The position numbers and the translations under genes were made by a program. A stretch of 64,000 nt of DNA from JAAFIP01 sp043774625. Lineage in GTDB: Bacteria; Pseudomonadota; Gammaproteobacteria; Burkholderiales; Burkholderiaceae_C. The notes under the pieces were generated by a model that made no database searches, was not told the DNA's origin, and was given only the letters and a program-made list of their open reading frames with translations. The stretch spans positions 1 through 64,000 of the forward strand of contig JAYVTG010000097.1 in NCBI GenBank assembly GCA_043774625.1. Direction: 5' to 3'. This document shows positions 17,073 to 23,656 of the stretch, one piece after another; within the stretch, counting starts at the first letter, position 1; every line of letters begins with the position of its first letter.

Positions 17073-17351
17073 TCAAGCCTTCCAGCCCTTGTGCATCAGC
17101 CACTGCGCTGTTGCAGCCACCAGTACCATAAGGCCGTAAGTGGTCATCTTGCCGTCCCGGCCAAAAAACCACAAGCCAGCCAGAAGACTTGCAGCACTTG
17201 CTACAAAAATAATAGCTGCCTGCGCATATAGTACGCTGGCTACTGGCCATTTTCTATCTAAAAACCAGGTACCCAGTGGCAAAACCAGCGCCAGCGCGGC
17301 GGCGGGAGCGAAAAAGTTCAGCAGGTGGTTGATAGCGTCAAAAAAGCCCAT
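17073..17351 (-). CDS. Small three-helix membrane protein, unknown
   Basis: 92 residues with three hydrophobic stretches (about 10-30, 36-60, 70-86), so probably an inner-membrane protein; I do not recognise a family. Residues around 36-52 (PVASVLYAQAAIIFVAS) are encoded by an extended dispersed element copy, so the middle helix is largely repeat sequence. It is followed 7 bp later by the asparaginase gene on the same strand. It could be a recently formed or rapidly evolving gene. Its coding status is supported by uninterrupted reading through the repeat and by tight spacing. Confidence 0.65.
   Translation of the reverse strand: MGFFDAINHLLNFFAPAAALALVLPLGTWFLDRKWPVASVLYAQAAIIFVASAASLLAGLWFFGRDGKMTTYGLMVLVAATAQWLMHKGWKA
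17200..17250 (+). repeat. Dispersed element copy 6 (translated, in small membrane protein)
   Basis: Includes the outer tail ACGCTGGCTACTGGC. Read in reverse as ASVLYAQAAIIFVAS. Confidence 0.88.
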
Positions 17352-17400
17352 AACTGATCAGCGTGTAAGGTAACTAAGTATTTGATTTTGCTACGTATTT

Positions 17401-17406
17401 TATAAT
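17401..17406 (+). promoter_or_regulatory. -10 box of hemA placed for a leaderless mRNA
   Basis: A perfect TATAAT ends 7 nt before the A of the hemA ATG (17413). Initiation at the usual distance would start the RNA at or within a base or two of the start codon. There is no -35 box at 17 bp and no ribosome-binding site. Confidence 0.5.
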
Positions 17407-17412
17407 CTCGCC

Positions 17413-18702
17413 ATGGCAGTTTGGACTTTAGGCATTAACCACACGACCGCGCCCCTGGACTTGCGCGGCCGGTTTGCGTTCGCCCTGGATCAAATGCAAC
17501 CCACACTGGCCGGTTTGCGCCACGCCTTGCAGCCCCAGGGCGGCTTGCACGGTGGCAGCGAAGACAACGAAATCGCCATCGTCTCCACCTGCAACCGCAC
17601 CGAGATTTACGCTACTGGCAACGCGTCCAGTACCGACGCAGCCTTGCACTGGCTGGCCGCTAGCGGCGGCGTGACGGCGCAGTCCCTCGCCAGCCACACC
17701 TACCAGATGCACGAAGCACAGGCGGCTCGGCATGCCTTTCGGGTGGCCAGCGGGCTGGATTCGATGGTGCTGGGCGAGCCGCAAATTTTGGGTCAGTTAA
17801 AAGACGCCGTGCGCGCTGCCGAAAACGCGGGCGCGTTGGGCAGCACGCTGCAGCAAATGTTCCAGCGCAGCTTTGCCGTGGCCAAAGAAGTGCGCTCCAG
17901 CACCGAGATTGGTGCGCACAGCATCAGCATGGCGGCGGCGGCTGTCAAACTGTGTGCGCAATTGTTTGAAGATTTGTCCAAAATTCGGGTTTTGTTTGTG
18001 GGCGCAGGCGAGATGATTGACCTGGCCGCCACCCACTTTGCCGCACAAAACCCGCGCCAGATGGTAATTGCCAACCGCACGGTAGAACGTGGCGAAACCA
18101 TGGCCAGCAAATTCAACGCGCAAACCATGCATTTGAGCGAACTGCCCAGCCGCCTGCATGAGTTTGACGCCGTGGTCAGCTGCACCGCCAGCACCCTGCC
18201 CATCATCGGCCTGGGCGCGGTAGAGCGTGCCGTCAAAGCCCGCAAGCACCGCCCCATTTTCATGGTCGATTTAGCGGTGCCGCGCGACATTGAACCCGAA
18301 GTAAAAGCCCTGCAAGATGTGTACCTTTACACCGTTGACGATTTGGGGCAATTGGTGCAAACCGCGCAAGCCAGCCGCCAGGCCGCCGTGGCCCAGGCCG
18401 AGGCGATTGTGGACGCAGGCGTGCAAAGCTTTATGCACTGGATGGACCAGCGCACCAGCGGCACGGTGCCCCTCATTCAGCAACTGAACGCGCAAACCGA
18501 CCTATGGCGTGAACTGGAAATTGCCCGCGCCAAAAAATTGCTTGCCAAAGGCGAAGACATCGACACCGTGCTGGATGCGTTAAGCCGCGGCCTGACGCAA
18601 AAAATGCTGCACGGCGCGTACAGCGAAATCAACGCCACCGACCCCGCGCAGCGCGATGCAGCGCAAGAAACGATTGTCAAGCTGTTTTTACGCAAAAACT
18701 AA
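17413..18702 (+). CDS. hemA: Glutamyl-tRNA reductase
   Basis: First committed step of C5 tetrapyrrole synthesis: reduces glutamyl-tRNA to glutamate-1-semialdehyde with NADPH. 429 residues. The catalytic cysteine is in VSTCNRTEIYA (Cys60), the MVLGEPQILGQLK motif follows, the NADP-binding VGAGEMIDLA starts near 196, and the helical dimerisation domain fills the end. It has no ribosome-binding site and may be leaderless. In Burkholderiales hemA usually abuts prfA and prmC; here a toxin-antitoxin pair sits between them. Confidence 0.96.
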   Translation: MAVWTLGINHTTAPLDLRGRFAFALDQMQPTLAGLRHALQPQGGLHGGSEDNEIAIVSTCNRTEIYATGNASSTDAALHWLAASGGVTAQSLASHTYQMHEAQAARHAFRVASGLDSMVLGEPQILGQLKDAVRAAENAGALGSTLQQMFQRSFAVAKEVRSSTEIGAHSISMAAAAVKLCAQLFEDLSKIRVLFVGAGEMIDLAATHFAAQNPRQMVIANRTVERGETMASKFNAQTMHLSELPSRLHEFDAVVSCTASTLPIIGLGAVERAVKARKHRPIFMVDLAVPRDIEPEVKALQDVYLYTVDDLGQLVQTAQASRQAAVAQAEAIVDAGVQSFMHWMDQRTSGTVPLIQQLNAQTDLWRELEIARAKKLLAKGEDIDTVLDALSRGLTQKMLHGAYSEINATDPAQRDAAQETIVKLFLRKN

Positions 18703-18712
18703 CATAATCTAA

Positions 18713-18718
18713 TATAAT
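18713..18718 (+). promoter_or_regulatory. Candidate -10 of the ribbon-helix-helix/PIN operon
   Basis: TATAAT within an ATAATCTAATATAATA tract directly after the hemA stop and 29 nt before the antitoxin ATG. No -35 at ideal spacing. Such AT-rich partial repeats often hold the autoregulatory operator of toxin-antitoxin operons (inference). Confidence 0.4.
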
Positions 18719-18747
18719 AGAGTTCTCTCTGCAACTAGGAGAATCCT

Positions 18748-19083
18748 ATGAACTTCAGCATCCATTTACCCAACCATCTTTTGCAAGAGCTGGACCAGCA
18801 CGTCAAGTCTGGTGGCGAGAGCCGCAGCGCGGTGGTGCGCGACGCGGTGCAGCAATATCTGGAGCGTTTTCGCGCCAGCCGCTGGCCGCAAACTCTGGTG
18901 GCGCACATGCAAAGCGGCTTGCAGGCGGCCACCCATGTTGAGGACAGTGCAGGCCACCAAGGCACAGAGCCTGACTTTGACGCGATTCGCAGAGCGATGA
19001 ATGCCTCGATGCAAACTACGCCATCTATCCAGCAGCCAACGGCAAAGGCGAGTGGTGCAAAACCCGCCAAAAAACGCGCATGA
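18748..19083 (+). CDS. Ribbon-helix-helix antitoxin
   Basis: 111 residues. The N-terminal 45 residues read as a ribbon-helix-helix DNA-binding fold: beta strand MNFSIHLPN, then LLQELDQHV and SRSAVVRDAVQQYLERF. The C-terminal half is loosely structured and basic at the end (AKKRA), as expected for a toxin-binding tail. An AGGAG site precedes ATG 18748. It overlaps the PIN-toxin start by 4 nt (ATGA), the standard arrangement of an antitoxin-toxin operon. It probably represses its own promoter. Confidence 0.82.
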   Translation: MNFSIHLPNHLLQELDQHVKSGGESRSAVVRDAVQQYLERFRASRWPQTLVAHMQSGLQAATHVEDSAGHQGTEPDFDAIRRAMNASMQTTPSIQQPTAKASGAKPAKKRA

Positions 19084-19478
19084 AATATTTGCTGGATACC
19101 AATATTGTCAGCGCATGGGCCAAGCGGAGTTCACCCGCTCTTTTAAGCAAAATGCTCAATCTGTCACCCGACCAATTAGCGGTAAGTAGCCTGGTGCAGC
19201 ATGAATTACTGTTTGGCCTGGCTCTGTCACCGCAAGTTCGCTCCGCCGCGCCCACACGAGAGTTATTGCGCAGTGTGAGCGTACTGCCGTTTGACTCTGC
19301 GTGCGCCGAGCGTGCAGCCGCACTGCGAGCAGATCTGTCGCGGCGCGGTCAACCGATTGGCCCCTACGATTTGCTGATTGCAGCCACTGCAATGGAGCAC
19401 GATCTGACCATGGTCACCCACAACCTACGAGAGTTCCAAAAAGTCGATGGCCTGCGGGTTGAAAATTGGTTGGCCTAA
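19080..19478 (+). CDS. vapC: PIN-domain ribonuclease toxin (VapC family)
   Basis: 132 residues, the normal VapC length. The acidic active site is present: Asp in KYLLDTNIVSAW, Glu in SLVQHELLFGLAL, and Asp in GPYDLLIAATAMEHDLTMVT, followed by THNLREF. VapC toxins usually cut tRNA or rRNA; the target here is unknown. It overlaps the antitoxin by 4 nt. Located between hemA and prfA, genes that normally neighbour each other, which suggests insertion. Confidence 0.88.
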   Translation: MKYLLDTNIVSAWAKRSSPALLSKMLNLSPDQLAVSSLVQHELLFGLALSPQVRSAAPTRELLRSVSVLPFDSACAERAAALRADLSRRGQPIGPYDLLIAATAMEHDLTMVTHNLREFQKVDGLRVENWLA

Positions 19479-19529
19479 AACGTCTCGCCCCTACACCTTG
19501 CACCGCTATAGATTGAAATATCCGCGCTG

Positions 19530-20612
19530 ATGAAACCCTTTATTCGTACCCAGTTAGAAAAATACACCGAGCGCCTGATCGACCTGGAGCGCCTGCTGGC
19601 CAGCCCCGACGTGATGGCCGATATGCAGGCCTTTCGCAAACTGTCGATCGAGCATGCCGAAACGGTGCCCATGTCTAGCCGCCATGCGCGCTATTTGCAA
19701 CTGGAAAAAGATATTGCAGGCGCGCGCGACATGCTGGCCGACCCCGACATGATGGACATGGCCAAAGAAGAGATTGCGAACGGCGAGGCTGAGATGGAGC
19801 AGCTGGAAGACGAACTGCAGCGTCTGCTGCTACCCAAAGACCCCGACGATGCACGCAATGCGTTTCTCGAGATTCGTGCAGGCACGGGCGGCGACGAGTC
19901 TGCGCTGTTTGCTGGCGATTTGTGCCGCATGTACACCCGCTACGCCGACAAGCAGGGCTGGAAGGTGGAGGTCATCAGCGAATCACCCAGCGAAGTGGGT
20001 GGTTTCAAAGAAGTGGTCATCAAGCTGGAAGGCCACGGCGTGTACGGCAAAATGCGCTTTGACAGCGGCGGTCACCGCGTGCAACGCGTGCCCGACACCG
20101 AGACGCAAGGCCGCATTCACACCAGCGCCTGCACGGTGGCCGTACTGGCCGAGCCCGATGAGCAAGAAGCCATCAAGATCAGCCCGGCAGACTTGCGCAT
20201 CGACACCTACCGCGCCAGCGGCGCGGGCGGCCAGCACATCAACAAAACGGATTCTGCCGTGCGCATTACCCACCTGCCCACCGGCATTGTGGCCGAATGC
20301 CAGGATGGACGCAGCCAGCACAGCAACAAGGCGTCTGCCCTGAAAGTGCTGACCGCGCGCATTCACGAAAAGGCGCGCAGCGAACAAGCCGCCAAAGACG
20401 CAGCTGAGCGCAAAGGCTTGATCGGAAGCGGCGACAGAAGCGACCGCATAAGAACCTATAATTTTCCGCAAGGCCGCTGGACGGACCACCGCATCAACCT
20501 CACGCTGTACAAACTGCTTTTCATCATGGAAGGCGATTTGGACGAAACCATCACCGCACTGCAACACGCCAGAGAGGCCGAACAACTGGCCGAGCTGGAA
20601 GTGGGAACCTGA
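19530..20612 (+). CDS. prfA: Peptide chain release factor 1
   Basis: Terminates translation at UAA and UAG. 360 residues, same as E. coli RF1. The GGQ motif that triggers peptide release is at residues 233-235 (GAGGQHINKTDSAV). The PxT-type stop-recognition region lies in the central domain. The gene begins 51 bp after the PIN toxin and is followed 9 bp later by prmC, whose product methylates the GGQ glutamine. Confidence 0.97.
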   Translation: MKPFIRTQLEKYTERLIDLERLLASPDVMADMQAFRKLSIEHAETVPMSSRHARYLQLEKDIAGARDMLADPDMMDMAKEEIANGEAEMEQLEDELQRLLLPKDPDDARNAFLEIRAGTGGDESALFAGDLCRMYTRYADKQGWKVEVISESPSEVGGFKEVVIKLEGHGVYGKMRFDSGGHRVQRVPDTETQGRIHTSACTVAVLAEPDEQEAIKISPADLRIDTYRASGAGGQHINKTDSAVRITHLPTGIVAECQDGRSQHSNKASALKVLTARIHEKARSEQAAKDAAERKGLIGSGDRSDRIRTYNFPQGRWTDHRINLTLYKLLFIMEGDLDETITALQHAREAEQLAELEVGT

Positions 20613-20621
20613 AGGACATTT

Positions 20622-21719
20622 ATGGCACGCTCCATCAGCAAAGGCCCCAAGCCCAAAGGCGGCTACGCTACACCGTCGCGCCAGTCGCTGGCAGACGCAA
20701 AAGCCCGCGCTTTGGCACGGCAAAACAAAAAGTCTGAAGCACCGGCCAAGGCCGCCGCTTACAAGCCGCGCGAAGAACGCAAGTCGATATATGGCGACGC
20801 TGCCATCACCGTGCAGGCAGCCTTGCTGCGTGCCCAAAAACAAGGCATAGCCAAGGTCGATGCGCGAATGCTGCTGCTGCACGCGCTGGGCCAAGACAGT
20901 TTGAACGCCGCGTGGCTTGTGGCACATGACCACGACGACCTGACAGCGCCCCTGGCAGTCGCTTACAGTGCGCTGTGCACCCGCCGCCGCGCGGGCGAGC
21001 CAGTGGCCTACATCATCGGTTTTAAAGAATTTTATGGCCTGCGTTTGGCGGTAGACAAACGCGTGCTGGACCCGCGTGACGATACCGAGACTTTGGCGGA
21101 CTGGGCGCTACAGATTATGAAAATATTCCCGCCTGAGCCTAAGCGCGGGCTGGGTCATGCATCCACTTCCACTTCCGCTTCACGATCCGTTCCTTCATCC
21201 GTTCGCCCTGAGCTTGTCGAAGGGAAGCAGAAAGCCCTAGACCTGGGTACTGGCAGCGGTGCCATCGCCCTGGCACTGCAAAGCAAATGCCCAGCCTGGC
21301 AAATACACGCCACTGACGCCAGCGCCAACGCATTGGCGGTAGCCCGCGCCAACGCCCAAACCCACCAACTGTCCGTGCAGTTCCACCAGGGCAACTGGTT
21401 GGGTGCAGTCACAGGCGAAAAATTCCAGCTCATCATCAGCAACCCGCCCTATATCGCTGCTGCCGACCCGCATCTGGCCGCCCTCAGCCATGAGCCGCTG
21501 CAGGCCCTGGCCAGTGGCCCGGACGGGCTGGAAGACATTCGCCAGATCATCGGCCAGGCCCCTGCCCACCTGCAAGCGGGTGGCTGGTTACTGCTGGAGC
21601 ATGGTTACGACCAGGCCGAAGCCGTACGCAGCTTGTTGCAAACAACCGGGTTTGTGCAGGTAGAAAGCCGCAAGGATTTGGCGGGTGTTGAACGTTGCAG
21701 CGGCGGCAAATTGGCATAG
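20622..21719 (+). CDS. prmC: Release-factor glutamine methyltransferase with N-terminal extension and repeat-derived insert
   Basis: Methylates the GGQ glutamine of release factors using S-adenosylmethionine. 365 residues against the usual 280 or so. The SAM motif is LDLGTGSGAIAL (about 206-217), the catalytic NPPY is at 274-277. Two additions explain the length: a basic Lys/Ala-rich extension of about 60 residues at the start, supported by a good GAAGGA site before ATG 20622, and an insert around 175-204 (TSTSASRS, then RPELVEGK) encoded by a different dispersed repeat. The insert joins the N-terminal helical domain to the methyltransferase domain, so activity may be kept. Confidence 0.93.
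   Translation: MARSISKGPKPKGGYATPSRQSLADAKARALARQNKKSEAPAKAAAYKPREERKSIYGDAAITVQAALLRAQKQGIAKVDARMLLLHALGQDSLNAAWLVAHDHDDLTAPLAVAYSALCTRRRAGEPVAYIIGFKEFYGLRLAVDKRVLDPRDDTETLADWALQIMKIFPPEPKRGLGHASTSTSASRSVPSSVRPELVEGKQKALDLGTGSGAIALALQSKCPAWQIHATDASANALAVARANAQTHQLSVQFHQGNWLGAVTGEKFQLIISNPPYIAAADPHLAALSHEPLQALASGPDGLEDIRQIIGQAPAHLQAGGWLLLEHGYDQAEAVRSLLQTTGFVQVESRKDLAGVERCSGGKLA
21200..21225 (+). repeat. PELVEG-type repeat inside prmC
   Basis: The core CCTGAGCTTGTCGAAGG is a sequence widely dispersed in alpha- and betaproteobacterial genomes (from memory). Here it is translated as RPELVEGK. It is preceded by short TCCACT/TCCGCT-like tandem units encoding a Ser/Thr stretch. Confidence 0.75.
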
Positions 21720-21772
21720 CCCAGCCAGAAAAAGCGATAATCAGTCAAGAACTCCCATTTGAAAGCCCCACC

Positions 21773-22090
21773 ATGAGCGACTCCCAAACCCGTATCGACC
21801 AACTCGTCAAATCCAATGACATCGTGCTGTTTATGAAAGGCAGCGCAAGTTTTCCACAGTGCGGCTTTTCTGGCCGCGCGATTCAGATTTTGAAAGCCGT
21901 TGGCGTAGACACCAAAAACATTCAGACCGTGAACGTGCTGGACGACGCCGAAGTGCGCCAGGGCATCAAGGAATACAGCCAGTGGCCCACGATTCCGCAG
22001 CTGTACGTCAAAGGTGAATTCGTCGGTGGCTCAGACATCATGATGGAGATGTATGAGAGCGGTGAATTGCAAAAAGTGGTTGCAATCTGA
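21773..22090 (+). CDS. grxD: Monothiol glutaredoxin, Grx4 family
   Basis: Carries and transfers iron-sulfur clusters. 105 residues from ATG 21773 (MSDSQTRIDQLV). The start codon upstream at 21695 overlaps prmC and is rejected. The CGFS active site is at Cys30 (SFPQCGFS), with the glutathione-binding WPTIPQLYVKG and GGSDIMMEMYESGEL. It follows prmC, consistent with the hemA-prfA-prmC-grxD cluster of Burkholderiales. Confidence 0.96.
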   Translation: MSDSQTRIDQLVKSNDIVLFMKGSASFPQCGFSGRAIQILKAVGVDTKNIQTVNVLDDAEVRQGIKEYSQWPTIPQLYVKGEFVGGSDIMMEMYESGELQKVVAI

Positions 22091-22173
22091 AATTGCGTCG
22101 TCGCTCTCATCTTTGAATTGCACGTTATCGTTGTTGGTGAGACTTGCGTGCGATCAGCTCGAAATCAAGCCAA

Positions 22174-22605
22174 CTAAGCCAGTAGTAGTGCCGCGAGCAT
22201 CGCTGGGCTCAAAATTTTCACACCCGAAAAACGCTTGTTGTAACCTGCCCCAAAGTGGGTTTTATCGCCAGTGATCAACACATCACAACGCAGTGCGATA
22301 GCTGCCCAAAGCACAGGGCGATCCTTCTCAGGCAGCCAATTTGCCGTTGATTTTTTGGTAGCACTCAATGGCTGAGCCTGTGCAAAAGACTGCTCCAAGC
22401 GCAGCACAATCGCTTCTAACTCAGCCGAAGCAGCAGCATTACGCAAAGTTGCTTTGGCCTGCACATTGCGCCGAGCCTCTTGCAGCACATAAGCGTCCAC
22501 AACGCCCACGTGCCCGCACGCTTCAATCAATTTGACCAAGCGGTGAATAGCGCCATCGTTAGCCGCTGCTGAAAACAGCGCATTCGCATCCAAAAAAATG
22601 CGCAT
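22174..22605 (-). CDS. PIN-domain toxin of an AbrB/PIN pair
   Basis: 143 residues from ATG 22605 (MRIFLDANALFSA); a TTG one codon upstream is possible. PIN acidic residues appear in IFLDANALF, VDAYVLQEARRN and PEKDRPVLWAA, followed by DVLITGDKTHFG. This is probably a nuclease toxin. The start overlaps the antitoxin stop by one base (TGATG). It is closer to PIN proteins paired with AbrB-type antitoxins than to the VapC at 19.1 kb, which has different spacing and length. Confidence 0.82.
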   Translation of the reverse strand: MRIFLDANALFSAAANDGAIHRLVKLIEACGHVGVVDAYVLQEARRNVQAKATLRNAAASAELEAIVLRLEQSFAQAQPLSATKKSTANWLPEKDRPVLWAAIALRCDVLITGDKTHFGAGYNKRFSGVKILSPAMLAALLLA

Positions 22606-22913
22606 CAAGCTTTGCCTTGATGCGTTTTAGTGATTTTGGATACCTTGACTGGTTTCGCAGTTTTTCTTGCTGTGGAAGCTAACGGTTCGTGCTTCGCAAA
22701 CACCGCAGCCAGCTCGCTTTCGGCCGCGTCAAACTCGGCCACGCGCACATCCGAGTAAAGCTCCAAAGGCAAAGTCACTGTCGGCCGCAACAAAATGCCC
22801 TCTGGCGTAGTCTGCGCAATCAGCAAATCATCAGACTTGAGTCCCAGCAGTTGGCGCATCTTGGCGGGCAGCGTAATGACGCCGCGTGAATTGAGGGATA
22901 AAGTAGCTTCCAT
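22605..22913 (-). CDS. AbrB/SpoVT-type antitoxin
   Basis: 102 residues. The swapped-hairpin AbrB DNA-binding domain fills the first 45 (LNSRGVITLPAKMRQLLGL, then GILLRP). The C-terminal tail is Lys/Thr-rich and probably binds the PIN toxin encoded next. Immediately upstream, starting 4 bp before the ATG, is a palindrome plus tandem repeat that looks like its operator, and there is no room for a conventional leader. Confidence 0.83.
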   Translation of the reverse strand: MEATLSLNSRGVITLPAKMRQLLGLKSDDLLIAQTTPEGILLRPTVTLPLELYSDVRVAEFDAAESELAAVFAKHEPLASTARKTAKPVKVSKITKTHQGKA

Positions 22914-22917
22914 ACAT

Positions 22918-22956
22918 TGCAGTTTAACTGCATTACTGCATTACTGCATTACTGCA
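22918..22956 (-). promoter_or_regulatory. Palindrome plus tandem 8-mer upstream of the AbrB/PIN operon
   Basis: TGCAGTTTAACTGCA (22918-22932) has perfect 7-bp arms. Overlapping it, CTGCATTA repeats about 3.6 times (22928-22956). Probably the antitoxin's binding site (inference). The tandem part could change copy number by slippage. Confidence 0.6.
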
Positions 22957-22974
22957 AATATAGCGGTCAGGCAC

Positions 22975-23637
22975 CTAGGCCTTGAACACCCATTGCTTTT
23001 GCGCCGCAAACACCGCGTTCGGATATTCTGGCTTGCCACGGCTGCCGTTGTAACGGCCTAGCGCCATAAATTCGTTTCCACGCTCGCGTTCCAGGTAATG
23101 GCGCAAAATCACGCAACCAAAGCGGATATTGGTTTGCATGTGAAAGAGTTTGCTGGCATCGCCATCGCCTATCACGCGCACCCAAAAGGGCATGATCTGC
23201 ATGTAGCCACGCGCACCGACGCGGCTGACGGCGAATTTGCGAAAGTTGCTCTCTACGGTAATCAGCCCCAAGACCAGTGATACTTCCAAGCCTGCGCGCT
23301 TGGCTTCGTACCACACGGTTTGCAAAAAGTCTTGCCGGGTTTGAAAGTCGGTTTTCTTTTTCTGCAAACGATCACCCATAGCGCCACGCCAGCGCAGGTA
23401 TTGCAAGCGCGATTCGGTGTCTTTAAATTCAGACACTGGAGGCGAACCGCTGGAAATAGCAGCGCTGAGTGCGGATCGTACCGAATCAGCCAGCGGTTCT
23501 TCAATTTGCCCACCCGCGTGCGCTACATGCACAGCCCATGGCGCAACGCTAGTCGCTATAAATACAGTAGCTGCTTGCGCAATATTTATAAGGGCTACGC
23601 GGCGATTTGATAGTAAATCAGGTTGCAAATGAGACAT
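22975..23637 (-). CDS. Lytic transglycosylase (SLT domain)
   Basis: Predicted to cleave peptidoglycan glycan strands in the periplasm. 220 residues from ATG 23637 (MSHLQPDLLSN); the longer frame overlaps proS and is rejected. The N-terminus is a signal sequence whose hydrophobic part (ALINIAQAATVFIAT) is encoded by a dispersed element copy. The SLT core has the catalytic Glu in GLITVESNFRKFAVS, GARGYMQIMPFW, and ALGRYNGSRG. It follows proS by 19 bp on the same strand. Exact Mlt subclass not assigned. Confidence 0.88.
   Translation of the reverse strand: MSHLQPDLLSNRRVALINIAQAATVFIATSVAPWAVHVAHAGGQIEEPLADSVRSALSAAISSGSPPVSEFKDTESRLQYLRWRGAMGDRLQKKKTDFQTRQDFLQTVWYEAKRAGLEVSLVLGLITVESNFRKFAVSRVGARGYMQIMPFWVRVIGDGDASKLFHMQTNIRFGCVILRHYLERERGNEFMALGRYNGSRGKPEYPNAVFAAQKQWVFKA
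23555..23596 (+). repeat. Dispersed element copy 7 (translated, signal region of the transglycosylase)
   Basis: Left half GCTATAAATACAGTAGC and TGCTTGCGCA are conserved, the right end is diverged. Read in reverse as ALINIAQAATVFIAT. Confidence 0.75.
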
Positions 23638-23656
23638 TGAACTTCGCCAGACCGGT

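Noticed and set aside
22928..22956. Tandem 8-mers as a miniature CRISPR array
   Set aside because: The units are contiguous without spacers.
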